In this document: positions 1-5,473 of the stretch, piece after piece | Layout: every line of letters starts with the position of its first letter | Numbering within the stretch: the stretch's first letter is position 1 | Source of the DNA: Proteobacteria bacterium SPGG2 | GTDB taxonomy: Bacteria; Pseudomonadota; Gammaproteobacteria; Acidiferrobacterales; SPGG2 | Assembly (NCBI GenBank): GCA_001643475.1 | Contig: LXTK01000053.1 | Location: 1-5,473 of the forward strand | Reading direction: 5' to 3' | Length of the DNA: 5,473 bases | The notes under the pieces: model-generated | Told to the model about the DNA's origin: nothing | What the model saw: only the letters and a program-made list of their open reading frames with translations | The model's database searches: none | Program-made: the position numbers and the translations under genes

Positions 1-1202
1 GGCTGCTCAGTGGGAAAGGCAAACGTACCCGTGTACACAACTTGAGTCATGTCGCCCATGACAATCGCATCTTTGGCAAGCACTTTACGCAGGCTTGCCA
101 AAAGATTGATATGTTGCTGTTCCACTGGCGAGAATTTGGCGTTGTTTTGCTCGCGCACGGCATCGAGGTCATTTTGGATCGGGCTGGCGCCAGTCTGCTT
201 TAGCGCCGACACCAAAGCGTTGACAGTAGCCGCCGCATCCGCCTGGATACCGATCGTCGCTGGGTAAAGGTCATTGGTTCTAGCGCCATCGATGTCCACG
301 CGGATCACCTTGCCGTTGATGTCCAACCGATCGATAAAGCTGTCCGTCTCAGATAGTTGTGTGCCAATAGCAAGCACGACATCGGCTTGTGCCAGATGGC
401 TTCGCGTGCCGGCCAACATCAGGCTTGTGCCCAGACTCAATGGATGCGAGTCGGGCACGATGCCTTTACCGGCGTTACTGGCAATCACCGTTGCACCTAA
501 TAACTCAGCAAGCTCCGTCATCGTGCCTGTACTGTCGATGGCGCCGCCGCCAACCAGGATGACCGGCCTTTTCGCTTGCGCAAGTAAACTGGCGGCGGCT
601 CGAATGGCAGCGAGATCAGGTCCAGGACGGGCAGGCGCTAAGCGCGCTGACCACTCGCCGTTGGTGGGTTGCGCCAATACATCGATCGGTACCGCAATGT
701 GTACTGGACGTGGCCGGCTTGATTGAAAGAGAGCAAAGGCCTGCCCCAAGAACTCCGGCACTTCTTCTGGCTTAAAAGCGGTAGCGCTCATCGCCGTCAG
801 CGGTGCCGTTACCGCACGTTGATCCGTAATCTCATGCAGACAACCCCAACCCTTGCCCAGGGTATGGGTGGCGTTGACGCTTGATATCAGCAATACAGGA
901 ATGGAATCGATATAGGCCTGGCCCAACGGTGTGGCGGCGTTGGTCACACCGGGGCCCGTGATCAATATGCAAACACCTGCCTTGCCGCTGATGCGTGCAT
1001 AACCATCAGCCATGAATCCAGCCCCCTGCTCGTTACGCGCTAACACGTGCCGCACATTGCTATTGGCAATGCCGCGATAGAGATCTAGCGTGTGTACCCC
1101 GGGTATGCCAAAAACAGTATCAACACCATATTGCTCAAGTAATTCTACGAGCGCTTCACCGCAGCACGTTTGTTTTGCCACCCTGCGCACGTGTTTTACC
1201 AT
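1..1202 (-). CDS. aruI: ThDP-dependent decarboxylase, AruI-like (5-guanidino-2-oxopentanoate decarboxylase), N-terminal 400 residues
   Basis: The gene runs off the left edge; 400 codons are visible of the roughly 530-550 usual for the acetolactate synthase superfamily. The N-terminal pyrimidine-binding domain covers about residues 11-175. It holds YGVDTVFGIPGVHT (25-38), the catalytic glutamate that activates thiamine diphosphate (E58 in RNEQGAGFMADGYAR) and TGPGVTN (82-88). The central Rossmann-like domain follows, with RPVILVGGGA (212-221), and the cofactor-binding C-terminal domain begins near GDMTQVVYTG (383-392); its GDG...N motif lies outside the window. ISSVNATHTLG (106-116) and LHEITDQRA (122-130) resemble Pseudomonas AruI, which decarboxylates 5-guanidino-2-oxopentanoate to 4-guanidinobutanal in arginine transaminase catabolism. 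The specificity is inferred; another 2-oxoacid decarboxylase or an acetolactate synthase-like enzyme is possible. An in-frame TAA two codons upstream makes ATG 1202 the first possible ATG, but no Shine-Dalgarno is evident. A GTG at residue 5 or 8 would match the shorter family N-terminus better. No frame breaks were seen. Confidence 0.8.
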   Translation of the reverse strand, partial: MVKHVRRVAKQTCCGEALVELLEQYGVDTVFGIPGVHTLDLYRGIANSNVRHVLARNEQGAGFMADGYARISGKAGVCILITGPGVTNAATPLGQAYIDSIPVLLISSVNATHTLGKGWGCLHEITDQRAVTAPLTAMSATAFKPEEVPEFLGQAFALFQSSRPRPVHIAVPIDVLAQPTNGEWSARLAPARPGPDLAAIRAAASLLAQAKRPVILVGGGAIDSTGTMTELAELLGATVIASNAGKGIVPDSHPLSLGTSLMLAGTRSHLAQADVVLAIGTQLSETDSFIDRLDINGKVIRVDIDGARTNDLYPATIGIQADAAATVNALVSALKQTGASPIQNDLDAVREQNNAKFSPVEQQHINLLASLRKVLAKDAIVMGDMTQVVYTGTFAFPTEQ

Positions 1203-1244
1203 GTGTGCTTATGCATTCGCATGTTCATCATGGGGGGGCGCGTT

Positions 1245-1262
1245 CCGATTCGAACAGATCGG
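1245..1262 (-). terminator. weak hairpin between the DUF2185 gene and the AruI-like gene
   Basis: A 5-bp inverted repeat, CCGAT/ATCGG, with an 8-nt loop lies 20 nt past the stop of the DUF2185 gene. On the minus strand no T-run follows; a C-rich stretch (CGCGCCCCCCC) comes next. It could lower read-through into the AruI-like gene or be chance. As a rho-independent terminator it is poor, so it does not rule out a three-gene operon. The rest of the 80 nt gap shows nothing I can name. Confidence 0.15.
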
Positions 1263-1282
1263 TTTAGGGGTCTACAAATGTA

Positions 1283-1600
1283 CTACTCTTCGGGCCAGTG
1301 GTCGAAATCCGATTCCACGAAATCGGCGTCATCATCGTCGCGCTCAAACGCGCAGGGCGCGGGCGTATCCAGCAGCGAAGCCACCGAAGGGTCGATCTCG
1401 ACGATCAGGCTAACGGGATAGGTGCCAGTGTTGTTGGGATCGTCAACATATTCTTGCGGTTCTTCGCCGCAGAAGAAGTGCCAGCCGCTATCGTCCGGAC
1501 CGCTGGGCGACTCGCGATACATAAACTTGACCTTGCGACTTTGTTCGGCCACGAGCTTAGTGGCAAACGCGGTGCCCATGGCACTCGTATCACTACCCAT
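1283..1600 (-). CDS. DUF2185 / Imm33-like small acidic protein
   Basis: This 105-residue protein has the conserved pattern I associate with DUF2185, a family also named an Imm33-like immunity domain: KVKFMYRE (23-30), DDSGWHFFCGEEPQEYVDDP (36-55), TYPVSLI (60-66) and a DPSVASLLDTP segment (70-80) ending in CAFER (83-87). The last 18 residues form an acidic tail (10 Asp/Glu) ending HWPEE. There is no signal peptide or membrane segment, so it should be cytoplasmic. ATG 1600 is preferred over an internal ATG at residue 8 because AGGG sits 7 nt upstream of it. The gene starts 2 nt after the MOSC stop codon, which implies co-transcription and probably translational coupling. Some relatives are thought to neutralise polymorphic toxins, but many are stand-alone and uncharacterised. 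No toxin is visible here, so no function is assigned beyond the family. Confidence 0.8.
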   Translation of the reverse strand: MGSDTSAMGTAFATKLVAEQSRKVKFMYRESPSGPDDSGWHFFCGEEPQEYVDDPNNTGTYPVSLIVEIDPSVASLLDTPAPCAFERDDDDADFVESDFDHWPEE

Positions 1601-1602
1601 AC

Positions 1603-2049
1603 CTACACCCTGATTTCGTCACCAACCGTTATCGTACCCTCATTCAAAATCTGAGCCCGCAAACCTGCCTTATGAACGAGGGCTTTGACAAGGCCTTTGG
1701 CGGTTAACCCCTCCAGATAGGCACAAGGCTCGCACAGCCGGACGCCTCGCAGTCTCACTTCACCGACTAGAAACTCAGCATCCACCAATTCATTCAAGGC
1801 AATACCCTGGGTAACGATATTCCTGCGAGTCTGAGACGGGTGCAGGTCGATGCCGTGTTGCTTGACGCCCTCAATGTTCGCGATTTCGATCAGCGTTACC
1901 TCTTGGTCCGGTGATGTACTGCCTTCAGGGTTTTGGGCGTAGTGATCACCTTGGAGGCCACGCCCTGGTATGGCCAAAACGGAATCGCGCGCCTGAACGT
2001 CGGCACCGGCCGTCGGCTTGGTATAGATGTACAAGACTTTGCTAGTCAT
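1603..2049 (-). CDS. MOSC domain-containing protein (YiiM-like, stand-alone)
   Basis: A 148-residue single-domain MOSC protein, the fold found at the C-terminus of eukaryotic molybdenum cofactor sulfurase and in mARC and YiiM-type proteins. Visible hallmarks in order are GRGLQGDHY (29-37), EVTLIE (50-55), TRRNIVTQGIALNEL (74-88), FLVGEVRLRGVRLCEPCAYLE (93-113, with C106 and C109), HKAGLRAQIL (126-135) and the closing GTITVGDEIRV. A cysteine in this region is the conserved residue thought to handle sulfur or bind the Moco molybdenum. The protein has no N-terminal beta-barrel extension, no ferredoxin domain and no signal peptide, so it is cytoplasmic; substrate unknown. ATG 2049 was chosen over an in-frame TTG at 2073 because family members usually begin a few residues before the KVLYIY-type strand. 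No strong Shine-Dalgarno is seen. It heads the minus-strand group and is divergent from the PIMT gene. Confidence 0.88.
   Translation of the reverse strand: MTSKVLYIYTKPTAGADVQARDSVLAIPGRGLQGDHYAQNPEGSTSPDQEVTLIEIANIEGVKQHGIDLHPSQTRRNIVTQGIALNELVDAEFLVGEVRLRGVRLCEPCAYLEGLTAKGLVKALVHKAGLRAQILNEGTITVGDEIRV
1608..1611 (-). promoter_or_regulatory. ribosome binding site of the DUF2185 gene, inside the end of the MOSC gene
   Basis: AGGG on the minus strand lies 7 nt before ATG 1600 and within the last codons of the upstream MOSC gene. This is good Shine-Dalgarno spacing. It supports ATG 1600 as the start and means ribosomes finishing the MOSC gene pass over this site. Confidence 0.5.
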
Positions 2050-2227
2050 CGTGCTTGATTTGCCCGCTTGCAAACGAGTGCTCAGGAAGCCCCCACTTTA
2101 GCAGGCGGCTCATTCATAAAGATAGCATCGGTACCTTTTGGCAGGGATCACGAAAGGGTCCAGGCCATCGCTTCGTCATGATGCGAATCCTGTTAGCATA
2201 GTGGCGTCTAATCACGCGGCTTGTGCC
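2050..2227. promoter_or_regulatory. divergent intergenic region between the MOSC and PIMT genes
   Basis: This stretch of about 180 nt separates two divergently read genes and must hold the promoters for both directions. One candidate for the rightward promoter is listed separately. For the leftward MOSC promoter I see only weak AT-rich candidates around 2113-2128 (TATCTT and TTTATGAAT on the minus strand) with no well-spaced -35 box. No clear operator palindrome or riboswitch-like structure was recognised. Part of this region is open in the PIMT frame from a TTG at 2138, but that extension has no family resemblance. Confidence 0.45.
2172..2199 (+). promoter_or_regulatory. candidate sigma70-type promoter for the PIMT gene
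   Basis: TTCGTC (2172-2177) lies 16 nt before TAGCAT (2194-2199), which is preceded by TG one base upstream (TGTTAGCAT), an extended -10 arrangement. The -10 matches the consensus at 4 of 6 positions. Transcription would begin about 20 nt before ATG 2228. This was found by eye and is consistent with the chosen start, but unproven. Confidence 0.25.
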
Positions 2228-3007
2228 ATGGTCGTTACCTCGCTACCCATTCAATGTCGCTGTCGGTCTCTCGCGCTGCTGGGGTGGGCCACGCTATTGC
2301 CCGTGCTACTGATGCTGTTTGGTGTCGATGTAAGGGCGGATGACGCCATCCATGCCAGCCGTCGGGCGGCCATGATAGCGGCCATCGAAGTGGATATTTG
2401 GTACACAAGCAAGGCGACGGGCAGGCAAGCGTTCGATCCTCGCGTTATGCAAGCCATGGCTACCGTTAAACGCCATGAGTTTGTGCCCGATGACCTCGCG
2501 CCGTCCGCATACAAAAACCGTCCGCTACCGATCGGCCACGGCCAGACGATATCGCAACCCTACATTGTTGCATTGATGACAGAGCTCTTGGCGTTAGACG
2601 GTGATGACGTGGCGCTGGAAGTGGGGACCGGCTCGGGCTACCAGGCGGCTGTACTATCAAACCTGGTAAAAGAAGTCTACACAATCGAGATTATCGCGCC
2701 GTTAGCGGAACAAGCGAAGGCGCGACTTTATCGCCTCGGTTACAAGAACGTGACCACCCGTCTGGCTGACGGCTATTACGGATGGGAGGAACACGCGCCC
2801 TTTGACGTGATCGTGGTGACGGCTGCCGCGAGTCACGTTCCGCCGCCGTTGATTGATCAGCTCAGGCCCGGCGGGCGCATGGTTATCCCAGTAGGGGGTC
2901 GTTTCTTTGTGCAACAGTTGTTGCTGGTGCAGAAGACCCAGGATGGAAAAGTAACGACGCGCCAAGTGTTGCCGGTGCGTTTTGTTCCGCTCACCGGTAA
3001 ACGCTAA
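2228..3007 (+). CDS. pcm: protein-L-isoaspartate O-methyltransferase with N-terminal signal peptide
   Basis: PIMT transfers a methyl group from S-adenosylmethionine to abnormal L-isoaspartyl residues in aged proteins, starting their repair. The catalytic domain shows RHEFVPDDL (82-90), the active-site block IGHGQTISQPYIV (102-114), SAM motif I ALEVGTGSGYQAAVL (129-143), EVYTIE, a PFDVIVVTAA strand and LRPGGRMVIPVG. From ATG 2228 the protein is 259 residues, about 50 longer than E. coli Pcm (208). The extra N-terminus is a textbook Sec signal: basic RCR (11-13), a hydrophobic core (about 15-33) and a VRA|DD cleavage site after A37. A periplasmic location is therefore predicted, which is odd for a SAM-dependent enzyme. 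The frame stays open upstream to a TTG at 2138, but that start would bury the signal peptide behind 30 unrelated residues. No Shine-Dalgarno precedes ATG 2228, so a GTG at 2201 is also possible. The spermidine-synthase-like gene follows 64 nt downstream. Confidence 0.93.
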   Translation: MVVTSLPIQCRCRSLALLGWATLLPVLLMLFGVDVRADDAIHASRRAAMIAAIEVDIWYTSKATGRQAFDPRVMQAMATVKRHEFVPDDLAPSAYKNRPLPIGHGQTISQPYIVALMTELLALDGDDVALEVGTGSGYQAAVLSNLVKEVYTIEIIAPLAEQAKARLYRLGYKNVTTRLADGYYGWEEHAPFDVIVVTAAASHVPPPLIDQLRPGGRMVIPVGGRFFVQQLLLVQKTQDGKVTTRQVLPVRFVPLTGKR

Positions 3008-3025
3008 CACCTTGCCCTAAGGTGT
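3007..3025 (+). terminator. perfect 7-bp hairpin right after the PIMT stop codon
   Basis: ACACCTT and AAGGTGT pair perfectly around a 5-nt GCCCT loop, beginning at the last base of the PIMT stop codon. The following bases (CGCGTGTTAAG) are not a T-run, so this is not a canonical rho-independent terminator. It may partly terminate, protect the mRNA 3' end or separate expression of the two genes. Confidence 0.35.
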
Positions 3026-3071
3026 CGCGTGTTAAGAATGAAATCTCATCGTCGCCCACGCCTATAAGGCT

Positions 3072-5473
3072 ATGAATCGGCAAACGCCAATGCCGAGCGA
3101 GGGACGATACTTCCTACTGTTCGTTTCGATCTTTCTGATCTCGGCGGCTGCCCTGGCGTATGAGATCTTGCTCATGCGGTTGTTGTCTATCATTCAATGG
3201 CACCACTTCGCCTATATGATCATCAGTCTGGCCTTGCTTGGTTATGGGGTCAGTGGAACATTTCTTGCGCTCACAAGGCAATGGTTGCAACAACGCTTCG
3301 CCGCTGTGTACATCGCAAGCGCGGTGCTCTTCGGCGTATCGATGGTTGTCTGTTTCGCACTCGCCCAGCGAGTACCCTTCAACGCATTAGAAGTTATGTG
3401 GGATCCGACGCAGTACATCTATCTATTGCTCATCTATGTCTTGTTGTTTGTGCCTTTCTTTTTCGCTGCCAGCTGCATAGGTCTCGCGTTCATACAGTAC
3501 AAGGAACAAATTAACCGCATCTATCTGTCTGATCTTCTCGGTGCAGGTACCGGCGCATTGGGTATTATCCTGTTGTTGTTTGTATTGCGCCCCGAGAGCA
3601 GTGTTCAGGTGCTGGTAGGGCTGGCATTACTCGCCGCGGTCGTTGCCAACCTTTGTTATTACTCGCAGTTACCGCGCTGGCCACTACCTACCATCATCGC
3701 CGGTGTCGTCGTGCTGCTGTTTGGTTTCTCAGACAGTTGGCTTGGGCTGCAGATCTCGCCGTACAAGGGGCTCAGCCAAGCGTTACAGGTTGTAGACGCC
3801 AAGATTCTGAGCGAGCAGTCTAGCCCACTCGGGGTGCTCACGGTCCTCGAGAGCCCGACCATCCCCTTGCGTTATGCACCGGGCTTAAGTCTCAACACCA
3901 AACACGAACCACCTCCGCAATTGGCGATCTTCACCGATGGCGATGGGTTGAGCGTTATCACGCGTTACGATGGAACACGCAAGCAGCTGGCGTATCTGGA
4001 CGATATGTCGTCAGCACTCCCCTATCATATCTTGCCACGCCCCCGCGTTCTTATCCTCGGGGCCGGCGGCGGTTCAGATGTTCTGCTCGCCCTTTATCAT
4101 CAAGCCGAGACGATCGAGGCAGTGGAGCTCAATCCGCTCGTGGTTGATCTGGTAAAGAATCGCCATGCCGATTACGCGGGTCATCTCTATGACGGGCCTG
4201 GTGTACGCATCGATGTTGCCGAAGCCCGTGGTTATGTAACACGTAGCGGCAAACGCTATGACCTGATTCACGTGGCACTGCTCGACTCTTTCGGCGCCGC
4301 AAATGCGGGCGTTCATGCTTTGAGTGAAAGCTACCTTTATACAGTTGAAGCCCTGCAAACGTATCTCGAGCATCTCGCGCCAAACGGCCTACTGGCCATC
4401 ACCCGTTGGTTGCAACTACCGCCTCGCGATAGCCTTAAGCTATTTGGCACTGCCATCGAGGCGTTGAAACGGTCGGGAGTAGCCGCGCCCGCGCGCCATT
4501 TGGCATTGATCCGAAGCTGGAACACCAGCACCTTGCTGGTTAAGAACGGCCACTTGACAGAACCTGATGTACTCGCGATTCGGGAGTTTTGTGAACGCCG
4601 GTCTTTCGACGTGGCGTATTACCCGGGCATGGAACGAAGCGAGGCCAACCGATTCAATCTCCTCGACGAGGCCTACCTGTTCGACGGCGCGACCGCGTTA
4701 TTGAGCGGGGCACGGTCTGATTTCTTGCATCGTTACAAGTTCCATATCACGCCGGCTACCGATGATAAGCCCCACTTCTTCCACTTCTTCAAATGGCGCT
4801 CACTACCGGAGTTTTTGGCGCTACCGCAAGGTGGCAGGAGCTCATTAGTAGAGTGGGGTTATCTGATTCTCGTCGCCACCATCGTGCAGGCCCTGATCGT
4901 GGGTATCGCTTTGATTCTCGTGCCGCTGTGGGTTACCAAGCATACTCGGCGTATGCACACCGTCCCACGCATGGGCTTTTATTTCGGCGCACTGGGGCTG
5001 GCCTTCATATTCATAGAGATCGCATTCATCCAGAAGTTTATCCTGTTCCTCAACCACCCGCTGTATGCGATCGCGGTGGTGCTGAGTGGATTTCTTGCGT
5101 TTGCCGGACTTGGTAGCGGCTACTCGGCGCGTCTGGCACGACGATTGGAAAACACCACTTTCTCGCCGATCGCTGCCGCCGTGGCCGGTATTGTTGCAAT
5201 AAGTCTGATCTATGTGCTTTTACTGGCAGATATGTCTCCATGGCTGGTTGCGCTACCGGATGCCGCCAAGATCACTGCCGCGCTTGGCTTGATCGCGCCG
5301 TTGGCATTCTGTATGGGCATGCCGTTTCCATTGGGACTGGCGAAACTGGCGGCCCACGCGCCGGATTTCATTCCCTGGGCATGGGGTATCAATGGCTTTG
5401 CCTCCGTGGTCAGTGCGGCCCTGGCAACCTTGCTCGCCATCCACTTCGGTTTCACCGCGGTGGTGGTGCTAGC
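3072..5473 (+). CDS. large polytopic membrane protein with spermidine-synthase-like SAM-fold domain (C-terminus off window)
   Basis: 800 codons are visible without a stop; similar fused proteins are about this long, so little is probably missing. About seven hydrophobic segments come first (near 13-33, 45-67, 77-98, 115-140, 157-172, 178-197, 205-220), including the motif YLSDLLGAGTGAL (151-163). A soluble domain (about 225-590) resembles spermidine synthase: YLDDMSSALPYHIL (308-321), nucleotide-binding RVLILGAGGGSDVLL (325-339), AVELNP (350-355) and RYDLIHVALLDSFG (395-408). It ends with DDKPHFFHFFKW, then about six more segments from 597, including FIFIEIAFIQKF and LFLNHPLYA. True aminopropyltransferases carry a D-x-x-D acid pair after the YDxI strand; here only D405 is present, so polyamine synthesis is doubtful and no reaction is assigned. 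ATG 3072 is the first start after an in-frame TGA at 3039; AAGG lies only 2 nt before it, unusually close. The gene may be co-transcribed with pcm through a weak hairpin. Confidence 0.85.
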   Translation, partial: MNRQTPMPSEGRYFLLFVSIFLISAAALAYEILLMRLLSIIQWHHFAYMIISLALLGYGVSGTFLALTRQWLQQRFAAVYIASAVLFGVSMVVCFALAQRVPFNALEVMWDPTQYIYLLLIYVLLFVPFFFAASCIGLAFIQYKEQINRIYLSDLLGAGTGALGIILLLFVLRPESSVQVLVGLALLAAVVANLCYYSQLPRWPLPTIIAGVVVLLFGFSDSWLGLQISPYKGLSQALQVVDAKILSEQSSPLGVLTVLESPTIPLRYAPGLSLNTKHEPPPQLAIFTDGDGLSVITRYDGTRKQLAYLDDMSSALPYHILPRPRVLILGAGGGSDVLLALYHQAETIEAVELNPLVVDLVKNRHADYAGHLYDGPGVRIDVAEARGYVTRSGKRYDLIHVALLDSFGAANAGVHALSESYLYTVEALQTYLEHLAPNGLLAITRWLQLPPRDSLKLFGTAIEALKRSGVAAPARHLALIRSWNTSTLLVKNGHLTEPDVLAIREFCERRSFDVAYYPGMERSEANRFNLLDEAYLFDGATALLSGARSDFLHRYKFHITPATDDKPHFFHFFKWRSLPEFLALPQGGRSSLVEWGYLILVATIVQALIVGIALILVPLWVTKHTRRMHTVPRMGFYFGALGLAFIFIEIAFIQKFILFLNHPLYAIAVVLSGFLAFAGLGSGYSARLARRLENTTFSPIAAAVAGIVAISLIYVLLLADMSPWLVALPDAAKITAALGLIAPLAFCMGMPFPLGLAKLAAHAPDFIPWAWGINGFASVVSAALATLLAIHFGFTAVVVL

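Noticed and set aside
49..726. Plus-strand open frames of 72 and 150 residues
   Set aside because: They lie antisense to the AruI-like gene, whose frame shows clear family motifs throughout. Their compositions (Ser/Arg/Ala-rich) show no domain, so they are shadows.
1230..1262. tRNA 3'-end-like sequence on the minus strand (GTTCGAATC followed by a C-rich run and A)
   Set aside because: The T-loop signature is present, but the T-stem pairs only partly (A-A mismatch and a T-G wobble), the 3' end reads as a run of seven C then A, and no matching 5' acceptor strand or anticodon arm lies at the right distance. An attachment-site remnant cannot be excluded, but nothing else supports it.
1090..1654. 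Overlapping plus-strand open frames of 63-118 residues opposite the DUF2185 gene
   Set aside because: The minus-strand DUF2185 frame has recognisable conserved motifs and a Shine-Dalgarno. The opposite frames have neither.
3197..3514. Plus-strand 105-residue frame inside the large membrane gene
   Set aside because: It is an alternative frame of the N-terminal transmembrane region. The other frame is continuous for 800 codons with family motifs, so there is no sign of a frameshift or nested gene.
4793..5455. Frames of 63-107 residues on both strands over the C-terminal membrane block
   Set aside because: All overlap the continuous spermidine-synthase-like frame and lack motifs or ribosome binding sites.
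1..5473. Mobile element, CRISPR array, toxin-antitoxin or defence island
   Set aside because: No transposase, integrase, terminal inverted repeats, spaced direct repeats or nuclease/toxin gene was seen. The Imm33-like protein alone is not enough to call a toxin-immunity system.

Overview
The window carries five protein-coding genes in two divergent groups, with no RNA gene, insertion sequence, CRISPR array or long empty stretch. Base composition is moderately GC-rich by eye. The gene types (an AruI-type thiamine-diphosphate decarboxylase, a YiiM-like MOSC protein, a PIMT carrying a signal peptide, and a large membrane-embedded spermidine-synthase-like protein) suggest a chromosomal segment of a Pseudomonadota bacterium, probably a gammaproteobacterium. 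That placement is inferred from gene content only.

Left half, minus strand, read from right to left: a stand-alone MOSC domain protein (2049-1603); 2 nt later a small acidic DUF2185/Imm33-like protein (1600-1283); and, after an 80 nt gap, the first 400 residues of a ThDP-dependent enzyme resembling 5-guanidino-2-oxopentanoate decarboxylase (AruI, arginine transaminase pathway), whose C-terminal part lies beyond the left edge. The first two are almost certainly co-transcribed. The third may be part of the same operon or have its own promoter.

Right half, plus strand: after a divergent intergenic region of about 180 nt comes a protein-L-isoaspartate O-methyltransferase (pcm type) with a clear N-terminal Sec signal peptide (2228-3007). 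After a 64 nt gap holding a perfect 7-bp hairpin comes a large polytopic protein (from 3072 off the right edge). It has about seven N-terminal membrane segments, a spermidine-synthase-like Rossmann domain and a C-terminal block of about six more membrane segments.

The most interesting reading is that the two plus-strand neighbours may both place an S-adenosylmethionine-type Rossmann domain outside the cytoplasm: the PIMT by its signal peptide, the spermidine-synthase-like domain by the positive-inside pattern of its flanking membrane helices. The second enzyme also lacks the D-x-x-D acid pair expected of a true aminopropyltransferase. This is a hypothesis from sequence alone. The minus-strand genes look like ordinary metabolic or accessory genes, apart from the pairing of an immunity-type fold with a MOSC protein and no visible toxin.
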